Shown here piece by piece: positions 39,545 through 48,964 of a stretch of DNA of 64,000 nt. The stretch's first letter is position 1. The number at the start of each line of letters is the position of its first letter. Below the pieces are notes generated by a model. It was not told where the DNA came from. It ran no database searches and saw only the letters and a program-made list of their open reading frames with translations. Origin of the DNA: Citrus sinensis (taxonomy: Eukaryota > Streptophyta > Magnoliopsida > Sapindales > Rutaceae). The stretch spans positions 868,001 to 932,000 of the forward strand of contig NC_068558.1 in the NCBI RefSeq assembly GCF_022201045.2. Direction: 5' to 3'. Both the position numbers and the translations under genes were made by a program.

Positions 39545-41760
39545 TACCTGGCGCTGTGGGTAGGCCTGGATTGGACCTGGCTAGTATGTAATAAGCCCAG
39601 CCGGAAACATTTTTAAGTTTTTTTTTTTAGGAGAAAAAAGATAAAACAATTTCTGTATTTATAATTTCATATTATGAAACATGAACCCGTGCGACACTCC
39701 CTATGTGGGCTATGGCAATTGGCAAAGGCACCACAGAAGACGTTAAGTGTTGAAAAGGTGAAAAACGAGGGACATATATATCTGAATAAAAGACGTGAAA
39801 GGTGGTTTTGACCACTTGGACTCATTGACGTAATAAATAAAGGTTTCATAATACAAAGAAACCACATAATTGAAAAATCATCGTATGATATTATTAATGT
39901 CATTGTCTTTTATCTGTATCGATGGAATTCACTGCAAGAAAGAGATTTTTTTTTTATAGTTATTTATTTATAGTTATTTATTTTAACAAACTTTAGAGAT
40001 TAAATAATTCCCTTATCATGTACGTATGATATTTTTGTTTGACATTTTACAAAATAAATATGTGTACGACAAGATTTTACTGAACTGTTAGAATAAAAAA
40101 TGCAATGCTACCAAAGTCTTGATCATCCATTACCCCCAAAGCTTAAAGTTTAATTCCAAAACAAAAACGCGTTGTTAGAAATTGACAACCTCATGTGAAT
40201 CATGTCAATTTCCGGTTGTCAATTTTCAATTGAACAAGTCGTCGCTCCCAAGAGCCTTATGAATTTATTGGACTGAAGATTAATTAATATTGTACTTGTA
40301 TTGAATTAAATATTTATTGAGGATAATAGAATAAATAAGTAGTTATTTGATAACGAGATACTATAATTTAAAAACTACGGATGATGTAAAATAAAAGGTA
40401 CAACTGTCAAAAAAAAATCATGCATATTTAGTAAACACTATTTATATTGTGTAAGGTTTGGTATAAATTTTTTTATGCAGAAACATAGGTGAAATAAAAT
40501 AAGTTATTTAAATAAAAACCAGCTGCCAGCCACTGCCCAGCTGAATTAATTAACATCCACGTAATTTGAAGATCCGACGCAATATATATTGTTTTCAATT
40601 TATGGTAAAGAAGCTTGAAGATCGAAAAGTCATTACAAGCTCGTTTACAAGTTTTCGTTACAGGTGACTAGCTATGACAATGAAACGATTTCAAAGTTAC
40701 AAGAGAAGAAATTGAAAATTATACACCTATTTTTCGTTTTGATTGTGAGTCAAAATATGTTAAGAAGAAAGAAAATATATATATATATATATATTGACAC
40801 TCACTTCCATTCAATAAATTATTTTTATAAATTTTTTGAAAATAACTTTTCATCAAGTTCCTCATCACCACGTCAGTTTTACAAAGTAAAATGGAAGATT
40901 GTTAGTTTTCTTACTGAAGTCAATATATATCATTTATCTCTCTAATTTTTTTTATAATATTTAAAATTTCCTTGGCAGTAAAAATGGGAAGGAAAAGAGG
41001 GATAAATGGGCCATACGTTTGATAATTTATTTTGGGAACATAAAATGTATATTTATTTTAAGAAAAATATTTTAAAAATACAAGAAAATATGTTGTTATT
41101 AATTCTTTATTCACACCCAAATATAAACGTATATTTCTTATTTTTAGTACTTAATTTTTTTTTATTTTCATTCATATTATCTATTTTATTTATGATAAAT
41201 ATGGATAAAAATATATTTAAAAATAAGAATAATGTTGTGAAATTATGCTACCAAAAATATTTATTGGTTATTATAAAAGTAATAAATAAATAGTATATGT
41301 TGTACGGAAAAACTGGCAATCTCAAAAAAAGAAAAGAAAAGAAAATTGGCAACATTTTCACTTGTCATCGAGTTAATTTCTTAGTTATGACTTTGTCAAT
41401 TTGCTGTAAATCATAAAAGGAATTGACAACCCTTCATATAAACCAAAACTTGACCCTTTCAAAACGGGGATTTGGGTGTTAGAAAAAATTCTCCAATGAT
41501 CGACCATGAATTATTTTCAGTGAATAGCGAACAGCTGAGGCCTGCGCTGAAGAAAGCGTAACTTGCTTAGATGAAGACGTTCTTGACTGTTGACTTGAGA
41601 CTTGTCATCCACTTGCAGATTGAAATAATAATTACCTATTCTGAAGTGATCAATACGACACACGAAAATCACTATTAGTCTTGAAACACATTTTGTTTGC
41701 AAGCGAGACGCATTTAATTGTTGCAGTCACCGTACGTCAACCTGCACCATATCTTCCTAA
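39545..41760. other. Intergenic DNA, no gene recognised
   Basis: AT-rich sequence with a short (TA)n run near 40775-40793 and poly-T runs. Open frames at 40664-41293 are Lys/Ile/Phe-rich and look like chance frames in A/T-rich DNA. Confidence 0.5.
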
Positions 41761-41762
41761 GT

Positions 41763-41774
41763 TTCTATAAATAC
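41763..41774 (+). promoter_or_regulatory. Probable TATA box of the 143-aa gene
   Basis: TCTATAAATACC lies about 155 nt upstream of the ATG at 41923 and is followed by a pyrimidine-rich leader. The position fits a plant core promoter. Confidence 0.6.
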
Positions 41775-41922
41775 CTGCTCACTGACCATTCTCCTCGCAC
41801 ATTCATTCACGCCTCATCTTGCACTTCATCTAGATCCTTGGCTTAATTATACAACCACTATCGCTCTCTTTTTAGTTTTTATTTCTCTTTCTTCTTCTTA
41901 TAAAAAAAAAAAAAAAAAAATT

Positions 41923-42354
41923 ATGTTGAGCTCTTTTGTAGCTTTCTTCAGTAGGGATTTTTCTTATGAAAAAGCAGAACAAAAGAAAACTAATAATAAG
42001 GTCACGAATCTGTTGTTGTACAGAGATGCATACTTGATCAAGAACAAGAAACCAAAGAAAGGAGACGCTGATGACGGCGGGAAATTGGAGAGAAGAAGCC
42101 GCCATGCAAGCAGCGCTGGTACTGCTGTTGCTGAAGAAAAAATTGGATCGGGGATTAGAGTAAAAGTAAGGATGACGAAAGCAGAAGCAGCTCGATTATT
42201 GTCAAAGTGTAAAGAAGGAGGAGTTCTTGGATTCAAAGACGTAGAAAATGAGCTCGTACAAATCCCCATGAATCGTATTCATGTTTTGCCCCCTGCCACT
42301 ACCACTACGTACACCCGCGCTGCAGTTCTTAAGAGCATCCCCGAAGAGCCTTAG
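41923..42354 (+). CDS. Small basic plant protein of unknown function, 143 aa
   Basis: This is a single-exon frame with a TATA box upstream. The N-terminal 70 residues are Lys-rich and probably disordered. The C-terminal core reads IRVKVRMTKAEAARLLSKCK then GFKDVENELVQIPMNRIHVL. This resembles the core of the 110-aa protein at 44806-45138 (LKVKIVLTKQELQWLMLQLK), so the two are distant relatives of one plant family of small proteins (I recall it as a DUF7890-type family). No catalytic residue is visible. An A run (41901-41918) lies just before the ATG. The conserved core and good promoter argue for a real gene; the function is unknown. Confidence 0.75.
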   Translation: MLSSFVAFFSRDFSYEKAEQKKTNNKVTNLLLYRDAYLIKNKKPKKGDADDGGKLERRSRHASSAGTAVAEEKIGSGIRVKVRMTKAEAARLLSKCKEGGVLGFKDVENELVQIPMNRIHVLPPATTTTYTRAAVLKSIPEEP

Positions 42355-42359
42355 CCCTA

Positions 42360-43037
42360 ATCAATAAGTTTAATACATATGTATATAGTTAGGAGATAAT
42401 TACTTCATTTTAATTTGGGCAGTGCCTTGCGCTGTAGTTTGAAGTTAATTACTGAATGGAATGGAAGCTGGCTTACTAATAAATATCATTTATCAGTTTG
42501 TCTCTTGATAACTCTTATCTCTGCAATTTTGTCAAACGACAACATTAACTGCTGGTCCATGATGAAGTATTTGAAAGTTGCAAGTTGAGTTCGGAGTTGC
42601 AACCTGCAACTAACAGCAATTAATCCATGACCCACTCGCTTTCGCTTAGAGAAATTTTCTATTTTACCTAGATTAAAATAAATTCCTTCTCATTCTAGAG
42701 CTCAAGTATGTTGGTCGCATCATAATAAAATTGATTTAGCCGGGTAAATGTTCCTTTAATCTCTTAATTTGAGTCAATCACCTAGTTAGTCCTTGTATTA
42801 TTACAAATTATCTAAAAATGTCTCTATTATATAAGCGCATCTATTAAAATCTACTTAATTATTAATTATTTAAAAATTTCAGTTATACACCATACATAAA
42901 CATATTTTACTCTTGAAAAAATAGATTCAACAATGATAAAAATCATGACAAGTGCGTCTGAGATAATTTAAAAAATTACATGGACTAATTAAGTAATTCG
43001 ATTAAAATTATTCTGGGGACGAAAAAGAGCACTACCC
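42360..43037. other. Intergenic DNA
   Basis: This is the 3' flank of the 143-aa gene. The sequence is AT-rich and no gene or element is recognised. Confidence 0.4.
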
Positions 43038-43045
43038 CTCAAAGG

Positions 43046-43734
43046 TAGGGGTGGGCACGGTTCGGTTCGGTTCGAAATTAAGTAGAACCGATTTAAATTG
43101 GTTATTTTATAAAAAGAACCGAATAAGAACCGAACTCAATAAGAACCGAACTCAAACGGTTCTTTTCGGATCGGTTCGGTTCGGTTCGGTTTTTTCGGTT
43201 CTTGGCCTATTGAGCTTATTTTGAATTTTTAATTTTTTAGTCCATTGGGCCTCATGAATGTAATAATTTTTTTCAACAATTAATTTATCCTAATTTTATT
43301 ACAAATATTAACAATAAATACAAAGTATTCAAAACACATTTTATCACTAATATCTTACTAACTATTAATAAGATACTCCCAAAATATGAAATATTAAAAT
43401 TTCAAAATACATAACCAAACTCCAATACTCCATCTATATAAACAAAATCATAATGTTATAAAGAGAAATAACACATGTTTGATTTGAATAAAATCATGTT
43501 TGATTTGAATAAAATTATTAACACATGTTTGATTTGAATAAAATAAAAAAATAATTCGATTTTTCGGTTCGATTTTTCGGTTCAGCTAAGTGAACTGAAT
43601 ACCGAACCGACATTTCGGTTTTTTTTACAAACGGTATATTCAATTTTTTTTAAAAATAAAAACCGAACCGAATTAAAAAAAACCGTCGGTTCGGTTCGAT
43701 TTTTTTAACACTACGATTTTTTTGCCCACCCCTA
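43046..43734. mobile_element. hAT MITE, TIR TAGGGGTGGGCA, copy 2
   Basis: The element is 689 bp, starting TAGGGGTGGGCACGGTTCGG and ending TTTGCCCACCCCTA, with a perfect 8-bp target duplication CTCAAAGG at 43038-43045 and 43735-43742. Subterminal regions on both sides carry many CGGTTCGGTT / AACCGAACCG repeats. It is non-coding inside. The perfect duplication points to a fairly recent insertion between the two related small-protein genes. Confidence 0.92.
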
Positions 43735-43742
43735 CTCAAAGG

Positions 43743-44800
43743 CTCAATTCACCTTTTTCTCAATGGGTAGAGTTAGATTTATGAAGTAAATGAAATAATG
43801 GACTGGGCCACAAGCCCACGACGGTGTTTTTCAAAGGTCAAAAGCGGCATTAACATTTTGCCATCCCCTTGGTGGGTGCCCAAGGGCGAGTCCTCCAATT
43901 TAATGGAGAAAACAACATAGGAAGAGAGTATGGGTCTATTGCTGTCGGTAGAAGATTATAGATTTGATGTGTATTAAAACAGAAGCTACTCACTGGCCTT
44001 ATTTTGCATCATTTTGAGAAGAAAAACAACCCTTTGATTTTTATCAGTGGTAAATGAAACCTAAATTATTATTAAAGAGGTATTGTTGGCCATCCATGGA
44101 TTATATTAGCCATTCTTCTTCATCGAGAAATTAATCAATTATCAAAAGCTAAGATGGTAAACAAAGTTTGTGAAATTAATGTTACTTACCAGCAGGCAAA
44201 GACGAAACTACCTGCAATGATTCAAGGGAAAAATTTATGATTGATTACACAAGTTTGAACCTCTAAATCAAGAAAAAAAGACTTTCACTTTTTAATATAT
44301 CGATATCATCATTTGATTCTAAAGGAACCATTTTGATCCGATCACCCCAAAAAAAGAAAAAAATCCGATTCTTATTTCTCGCGTAAATAGAATATATTTC
44401 CGCTAACTAATTTATTTGGCCTCACCAAACAAAAAGCAACATACATCACCATGTTATTTTACAATAAACAAAGAATACTATTTTTTTGTTCATATAACAT
44501 CACTTCGTATAAAGAGCTTGCAAAAACTCAAGTATGCATACACATATGCATACATACAACTCCACGGACATGAAGAAAAATATCAGGACAAAAGATGATA
44601 AGTCCAAAAACCTACTAATCTCTGTTGGAATGGCTTCTAGTCTTCATCGTGATTTCGATAGAAAAACCCTCGAATGGAAGGACGATGAGACGAGGAAGAT
44701 GATACCAAAAACCTCAAATAAAGCTAAAGAAGATTATGAATCCTAGTTAAGCAAAGAGAAAGCATGATAGAAGAATCTGAATCTAGATCAAAGAAGATTA
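43743..44800. other. Intergenic DNA
   Basis: This is the 3' side of the minus-strand 110-aa gene. No gene, RNA gene or element is recognised; short open frames here overlap that gene's 3' flank without support. Confidence 0.4.
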
Positions 44801-44805
44801 ATTCT

Positions 44806-45138
44806 TCATGATCTATCCATTTCACGTGCTTCAGGGCACTCCATTATACATTCCAGAGAAGGTTTCCAAGCTCCAGCTTTGATATTGTTATTTCTCTCTC
44901 TTCCAATTACTCCCAAAAAAGCCTCTAACCCCTTCCCTTCATTATCCTTCAGCTGAAGCATCAACCATTGTAGCTCTTGTTTTGTAAGCACTATCTTCAC
45001 CTTCAAACTGCTTTTCTGAAAGGCACTTTCCTGAACAAACTCTTTTCTAGTACTTGTTTCCTCTTCTTGTTTGATCTCTTCTATCACCATTTCTTTTTCT
45101 TTTTGCACATTCTTGCAGCCCTGCATGCAATTCCCCAT
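44806..45138 (-). CDS. Small plant protein with N-myristoylation signal, 110 aa
   Basis: This is a single-exon frame. The N-terminus MGNCMQGC has Gly2 and nearby cysteines (Cys4, Cys8), the classic pattern for N-myristoylation plus palmitoylation, so plasma-membrane attachment is likely. A Glu/Lys-rich spacer follows, then LKVKIVLTKQELQWLMLQLK, NEGKGLEAFLGVIG and a C-terminal GAWKPSLECIMECPE. The core resembles the 143-aa protein at 41923-42354. A TATA box (TATAAATA, minus strand) is present at 45318-45325. The function is unknown; the family is plant-specific as far as I recall. Confidence 0.82.
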   Translation of the reverse strand: MGNCMQGCKNVQKEKEMVIEEIKQEEETSTRKEFVQESAFQKSSLKVKIVLTKQELQWLMLQLKDNEGKGLEAFLGVIGRERNNNIKAGAWKPSLECIMECPEAREMDRS

Positions 45139-45317
45139 GATTTTGGAAAATTTTCCCTGGCTACTATATTTCTAGTGAATCAATAGTGATCTAACAGATC
45201 GAAAGCTTGATTTTGGAAAAAAAATTAATTTTAAGAAAATGATTCCCTGGAGAAGAGGAAAAGCAATTTATTTGTAGAGGTTGGTGTCTTATGTGAGGTG
45301 TGGTGAGGAGAGACAAG

Positions 45318-45325
45318 TATATTTA
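45318..45325 (-). promoter_or_regulatory. Probable TATA box of the 110-aa gene
   Basis: The minus strand reads TATAAATA about 180 nt upstream of the ATG at 45138, a typical plant spacing with a short leader. Confidence 0.6.
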
Positions 45326-45462
45326 TAGACGATCCTTGAAAATAAATAATTTTAATGTTGATTTTCTTTTACTTATTGGCTAGCTCATATATGGCTCTGC
45401 ATGTAGGATATATATATATATTAACAATCAGAGTTACGTTGCATCATATTATGTCCCAATCA

Positions 45463-45681
45463 ACCCACAAAGTGTTGGCTTCACTGTCAATGGAGTCCCC
45501 TTAAGTGGCTTGACTGAGTTTGCTCCCTAGTTCGAGTCGCAGGGAAGTCGCCTTTGTTGGGAGAGCCTGTGCCTTTTGGTTTGAGCGGGGACTTTTAGTC
45601 TGGGTTGTGGTACGGGCTTAAAGGTACTTCCCACAGTTGGGGCCTTCCCCAGGATACCTCGTGATCAAAACAAAAAAAAAA
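45463..45681 (+). mobile_element. tRNA-derived SINE with 15-bp target duplication
   Basis: The element is 219 bp and ends in an A-rich tail (CAAAAAAAAAAA). It is flanked by perfect copies of ATTATGTCCCAATCA at 45448-45462 and 45682-45696, the mark of LINE-driven retroposition. A B-box-like AGTTCGAGTCG lies near 45533 and an A-box-like TGGCTTCACTG near 45476. There is no open frame. It lies in the promoter-side flank of the 110-aa gene. Confidence 0.88.
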
Positions 45682-45696
45682 ATTATGTCCCAATCA

Positions 45697-47300
45697 TTAT
45701 TAATTGACCAAAAACGCGTTCATACACATTTTATTTAGGCACGTCAATGATCAATCGGTATAGCCTGCTCTAGCTTAAATTGTTTATATATAAAAGGTAG
45801 AGGGGTGGGTAAAACCCAATCAATTTTTTTAAGCCCTACCTCTCCATGAATAATATTAAAGTTAATAAAGAGAAATTTGAAATATTGATTTATCTAATTA
45901 GAGAGATCAAATGGCATGGCAATTGATTCAAACAAATCATAGTTTTAGACTAATCAACCCTTTTTTTTAATGCAATTTGTTGTGCTTAACGATCCAATAT
46001 TGGAACTTATAAGTACAAATAATTGATGAATAAATTTATAATTTTTTTTTTCATTTCTTTCTCCTTCTCTCTTTTCTTTTTTTCAATGGATTTGACCATG
46101 CTGAAATTCGTGGAAAATGAAGGATAAAGCAACTGTACTCTTTCATGTCAATTTAATAATAAGATCCCATTGTCACGGTTCAAAGACATCAAGGAGGTAT
46201 AGCAGTCCCCTCCTCACAAATATGTAATAAATCTTGCGGAAAATATAAACGGAATTAAGAAATTAATAATATTAATACAGTTTTCTTATCAGAAAGAGTT
46301 AAGGGCCGACGGACGACAAGTTTATTATTATTATTTTTCTTTCTTTCTTTTTTCGAAACCAACACAGGATGGGATGTTAGGCGGGTACCCTTTTGTTTGT
46401 AGATTAAATACAATATAAGAAAATTTATTTGGAATGGGACCTAAACCTAAATCTCCAAGCTAAATAACAAACACAGCCAATAAAAACAAAATAAATAGCA
46501 AAAGTAATAAAATGACAAAACTCAAATTAAGGAAAAGCTTGACAAAAGAAACCATAAAAAAGTGAGCTAATGCCCATAACACGGTTTAATACTGTTATTT
46601 TCTTTTACTTTTTTTTTTTTAATTTTTATATAACTCGTCGCATTAGAAAACAAAATTAAGAGATTTTGCTTAAACTAAGGTAATTAAACTTATAGATATC
46701 ATCAAATTAAGATGGTAAAATCTTTTGTGTTAAAAAAATTTAGGGTTCAAACCCTATTCACATGGAGGCCAAAAAAAATTAAGTTACAATTAAATTAAAT
46801 TAAAAAAATGACTGCACTTGACTAATAATTGTCTATAAAGTGGTTGATGAAACTTTATTTCTTTAACATTTTAAGATTGACTCTATGACTAGTATGTTTT
46901 ACCGGGTCTATGTGACGGTATCGAATTTATTAAAATCGATCTTATGTGGGTTTACTTTGTCAACAACAAGAGCTTCTGGTTATTATCTACCTTTTGCTAG
47001 TTTTTAATTGCAAATTCAAAAGCAAAGAAAATGTATAGGAAAACAAGACGAAACTTTCCATTAACTCTCTTTAATCACGACCACTACAGTCTACAGTCAA
47101 ACGCCTTTATATGAAAGTGAATTTCATTAATCTAATTAGTTTCTTCATTACTTTCCTATTTGAATAGTTTATTTGAAGAGTGGAGTTAATATGACAAGTA
47201 ATTTACACGTAGTTTCTATTTGAAAAGATTATTCATTATTATTTAATGAATAGTTAGACAAATAGTAAATGACAAGTAATTTAGTCATAACTGCAAATCA
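45697..47300. other. Intergenic DNA
   Basis: AT-rich. Near 46680-46770 a stretch with GGGTTCAAACCC has a B-box look and might be a worn SINE, but it cannot be delimited. No gene is seen. Confidence 0.4.
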
Positions 47301-47307
47301 ATATTAC

Positions 47308-47401
47308 TACCGGTTCATGTCTTTCTCTAGCTAACAAAGGTTCTTTTCACCGTTCCCTCACGGTACTACTTCGCTATCGGTCGTCCAGGAGTATTTAGCC
47401 T
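47308..47401 (-). other. Fragment of organelle 23S rRNA gene (probably plastid) in nuclear DNA
   Basis: The minus strand reads GGCTAAATACTCCTGG, then CCGATAGCGAAGTAGTACCG, TGAGGGAACGGTGAAAAGAACC and, after a small deletion, a degraded ACATGAACCGGTAG. This is the well-conserved domain I/II part of 23S rRNA, and GATAGCGAAGTAGTACC fits plastid better than bacterial or cytosolic versions. It is far too short to be functional: a nuclear plastid DNA insertion. Confidence 0.8.
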
Positions 47402-48960
47402 AACAATTAACAGTACAACTTTAATGGAAAAAGCCGAAAATCAAGTAGTTGAATTTTGTCGTTTTTGAAGATGATTTCGTATAGAATACTAGAGCCATAT
47501 CTCACATAAGAAATGGTGATTCAAATTTAAATGTTTAAATCTTTAGAACATCACCATAACACTCTTTAAATAAATTTTATTATTTATTTAAAAAATAGTA
47601 TTAACAAAAAGAATTTTAAAAAATTCTCTAAATAAGTTTCTTTAAAAAACTGTCATGAGCAAACTCTTCAAAAATTTTAATTTATTATTATATTATTTTT
47701 TATTTAATTATTCTTGATGAGAGAGAAGTGTTATAATTATAATTATTTTAATAAAAAAAAATTAATTAAAGTAACACAAACTTATTTTTTTATTGAAGAA
47801 TTTTACTAGTGATGCTCTTACATCTGTTGATACAGAAAATTTTGAAGAAAAGAACAAAAGAGAGAAGCATTCTGGACTTTTCTAATTAAATAACCAAACT
47901 TGGGTTTAATTAAGAAACCCTGGACAAGTTAAGTTTAATTAATTCGCTATGATTCTGTTGATTTTCTTCCCCACGCCACGTGGTCAGCACAGTGTGTGAA
48001 CATGAATATGCGAGAAGACTTTAGCCTCGAGGTTTGATTTGTCAACAGCCATCAGCTGAGGATGGAACATGAATATGCGAGAAGACTAATCTCTGCTCTG
48101 CGAGGTGACTTCCTTCAACTGCTCTCTTAATCTCCACTTTGGAACAGTAATGATGGAATTACGATCGTATCATTTTCCTATTTTTTTCAACTTCATGAGT
48201 TCCATCAGTCTTGCATTTGTTAAGACTAGTACCAAATCGCCTGTTTTCTCAGGATTTTGACGATTCGTAATGGGACTTTTACCTTTTCACAATTTTTGAT
48301 TTAGAATTGCAAACCCCCCACGCCCATGGGCCATGGTCAATTAATTTTCTTCGTCACATGAGGTGAGGGAGTAAAGGAGTTTATGATGAGGTAAGATTGA
48401 TCTAATCATGATGCTCTTTCATCCACTCAAGTTCTTTAGAACGATAGATCGATTGCATTTGGTTCACAAAGAAACGGTTTCAGAATTGAACATTCAAGAA
48501 AACATCGTTTTCATTAATCGGTGAAGCAATAAGTCACCCGACAGTCCCCGAAGTTTAGGTAGATCAATGACTTATTTTTATTTAATTCAAACAAAATCAA
48601 CTGTAGAGACACATGAAAACAGCCTACACAAATTATTGTTGTTGTTGTTGTTATTATTATTGTTGTTGTTGTTTTTGTTCATATCTATTATTTTGTAACG
48701 GCAGAAGAAATTTACCTACTCCAAAGAAAGAGTCTGCATCAGTTTGGAAAATGAAAAAAGACGGCATCAAGGCAGCTAATAAACACAAAATTCTACATAT
48801 CGAAGCAGTTGGTACTTAGATAATTTAAACCTAAAAAAGTTAAAACAGTCTGAAACCAGAATGCTTTTATCAGTTCCAAAAGCAACCACACATGAGGTTT
48901 AAGTTGACGCATGCAACACAACTGCAGTTTAAAAAAAAAAAAAAAAAGAAACCTTCAAAG
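47402..48960. other. Intergenic DNA with (GTT)n microsatellite
   Basis: A GTT/ATT triplet run lies near 48635-48680. The frame that overlaps it (Cys/Tyr-rich) is produced by the repeat. The repeated phrase ACATGAATATGCGAGAAGAC (48000-48019 and 48068-48087) is a short local duplication. No gene is seen. Confidence 0.5.
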
Positions 48961-48964
48961 AGTT

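Noticed and set aside
40664-41293. Two 93-95-aa frames rich in Ile, Phe, Lys and Tyr
   Set aside because: The composition is what A/T-rich non-coding DNA gives by chance, with no conserved motif or promoter.
47308-47401. Functional rRNA gene or bacterial contamination
   Set aside because: It is under 100 bp, is degraded at one side and lies in ordinary plant intergenic DNA, so an organelle DNA insertion is simpler.
48613-48819. Cys/Tyr-rich 68-aa frame
   Set aside because: The Cys/Tyr run is a translated (GTT)n/(ATT)n microsatellite, not a cysteine-rich peptide gene.
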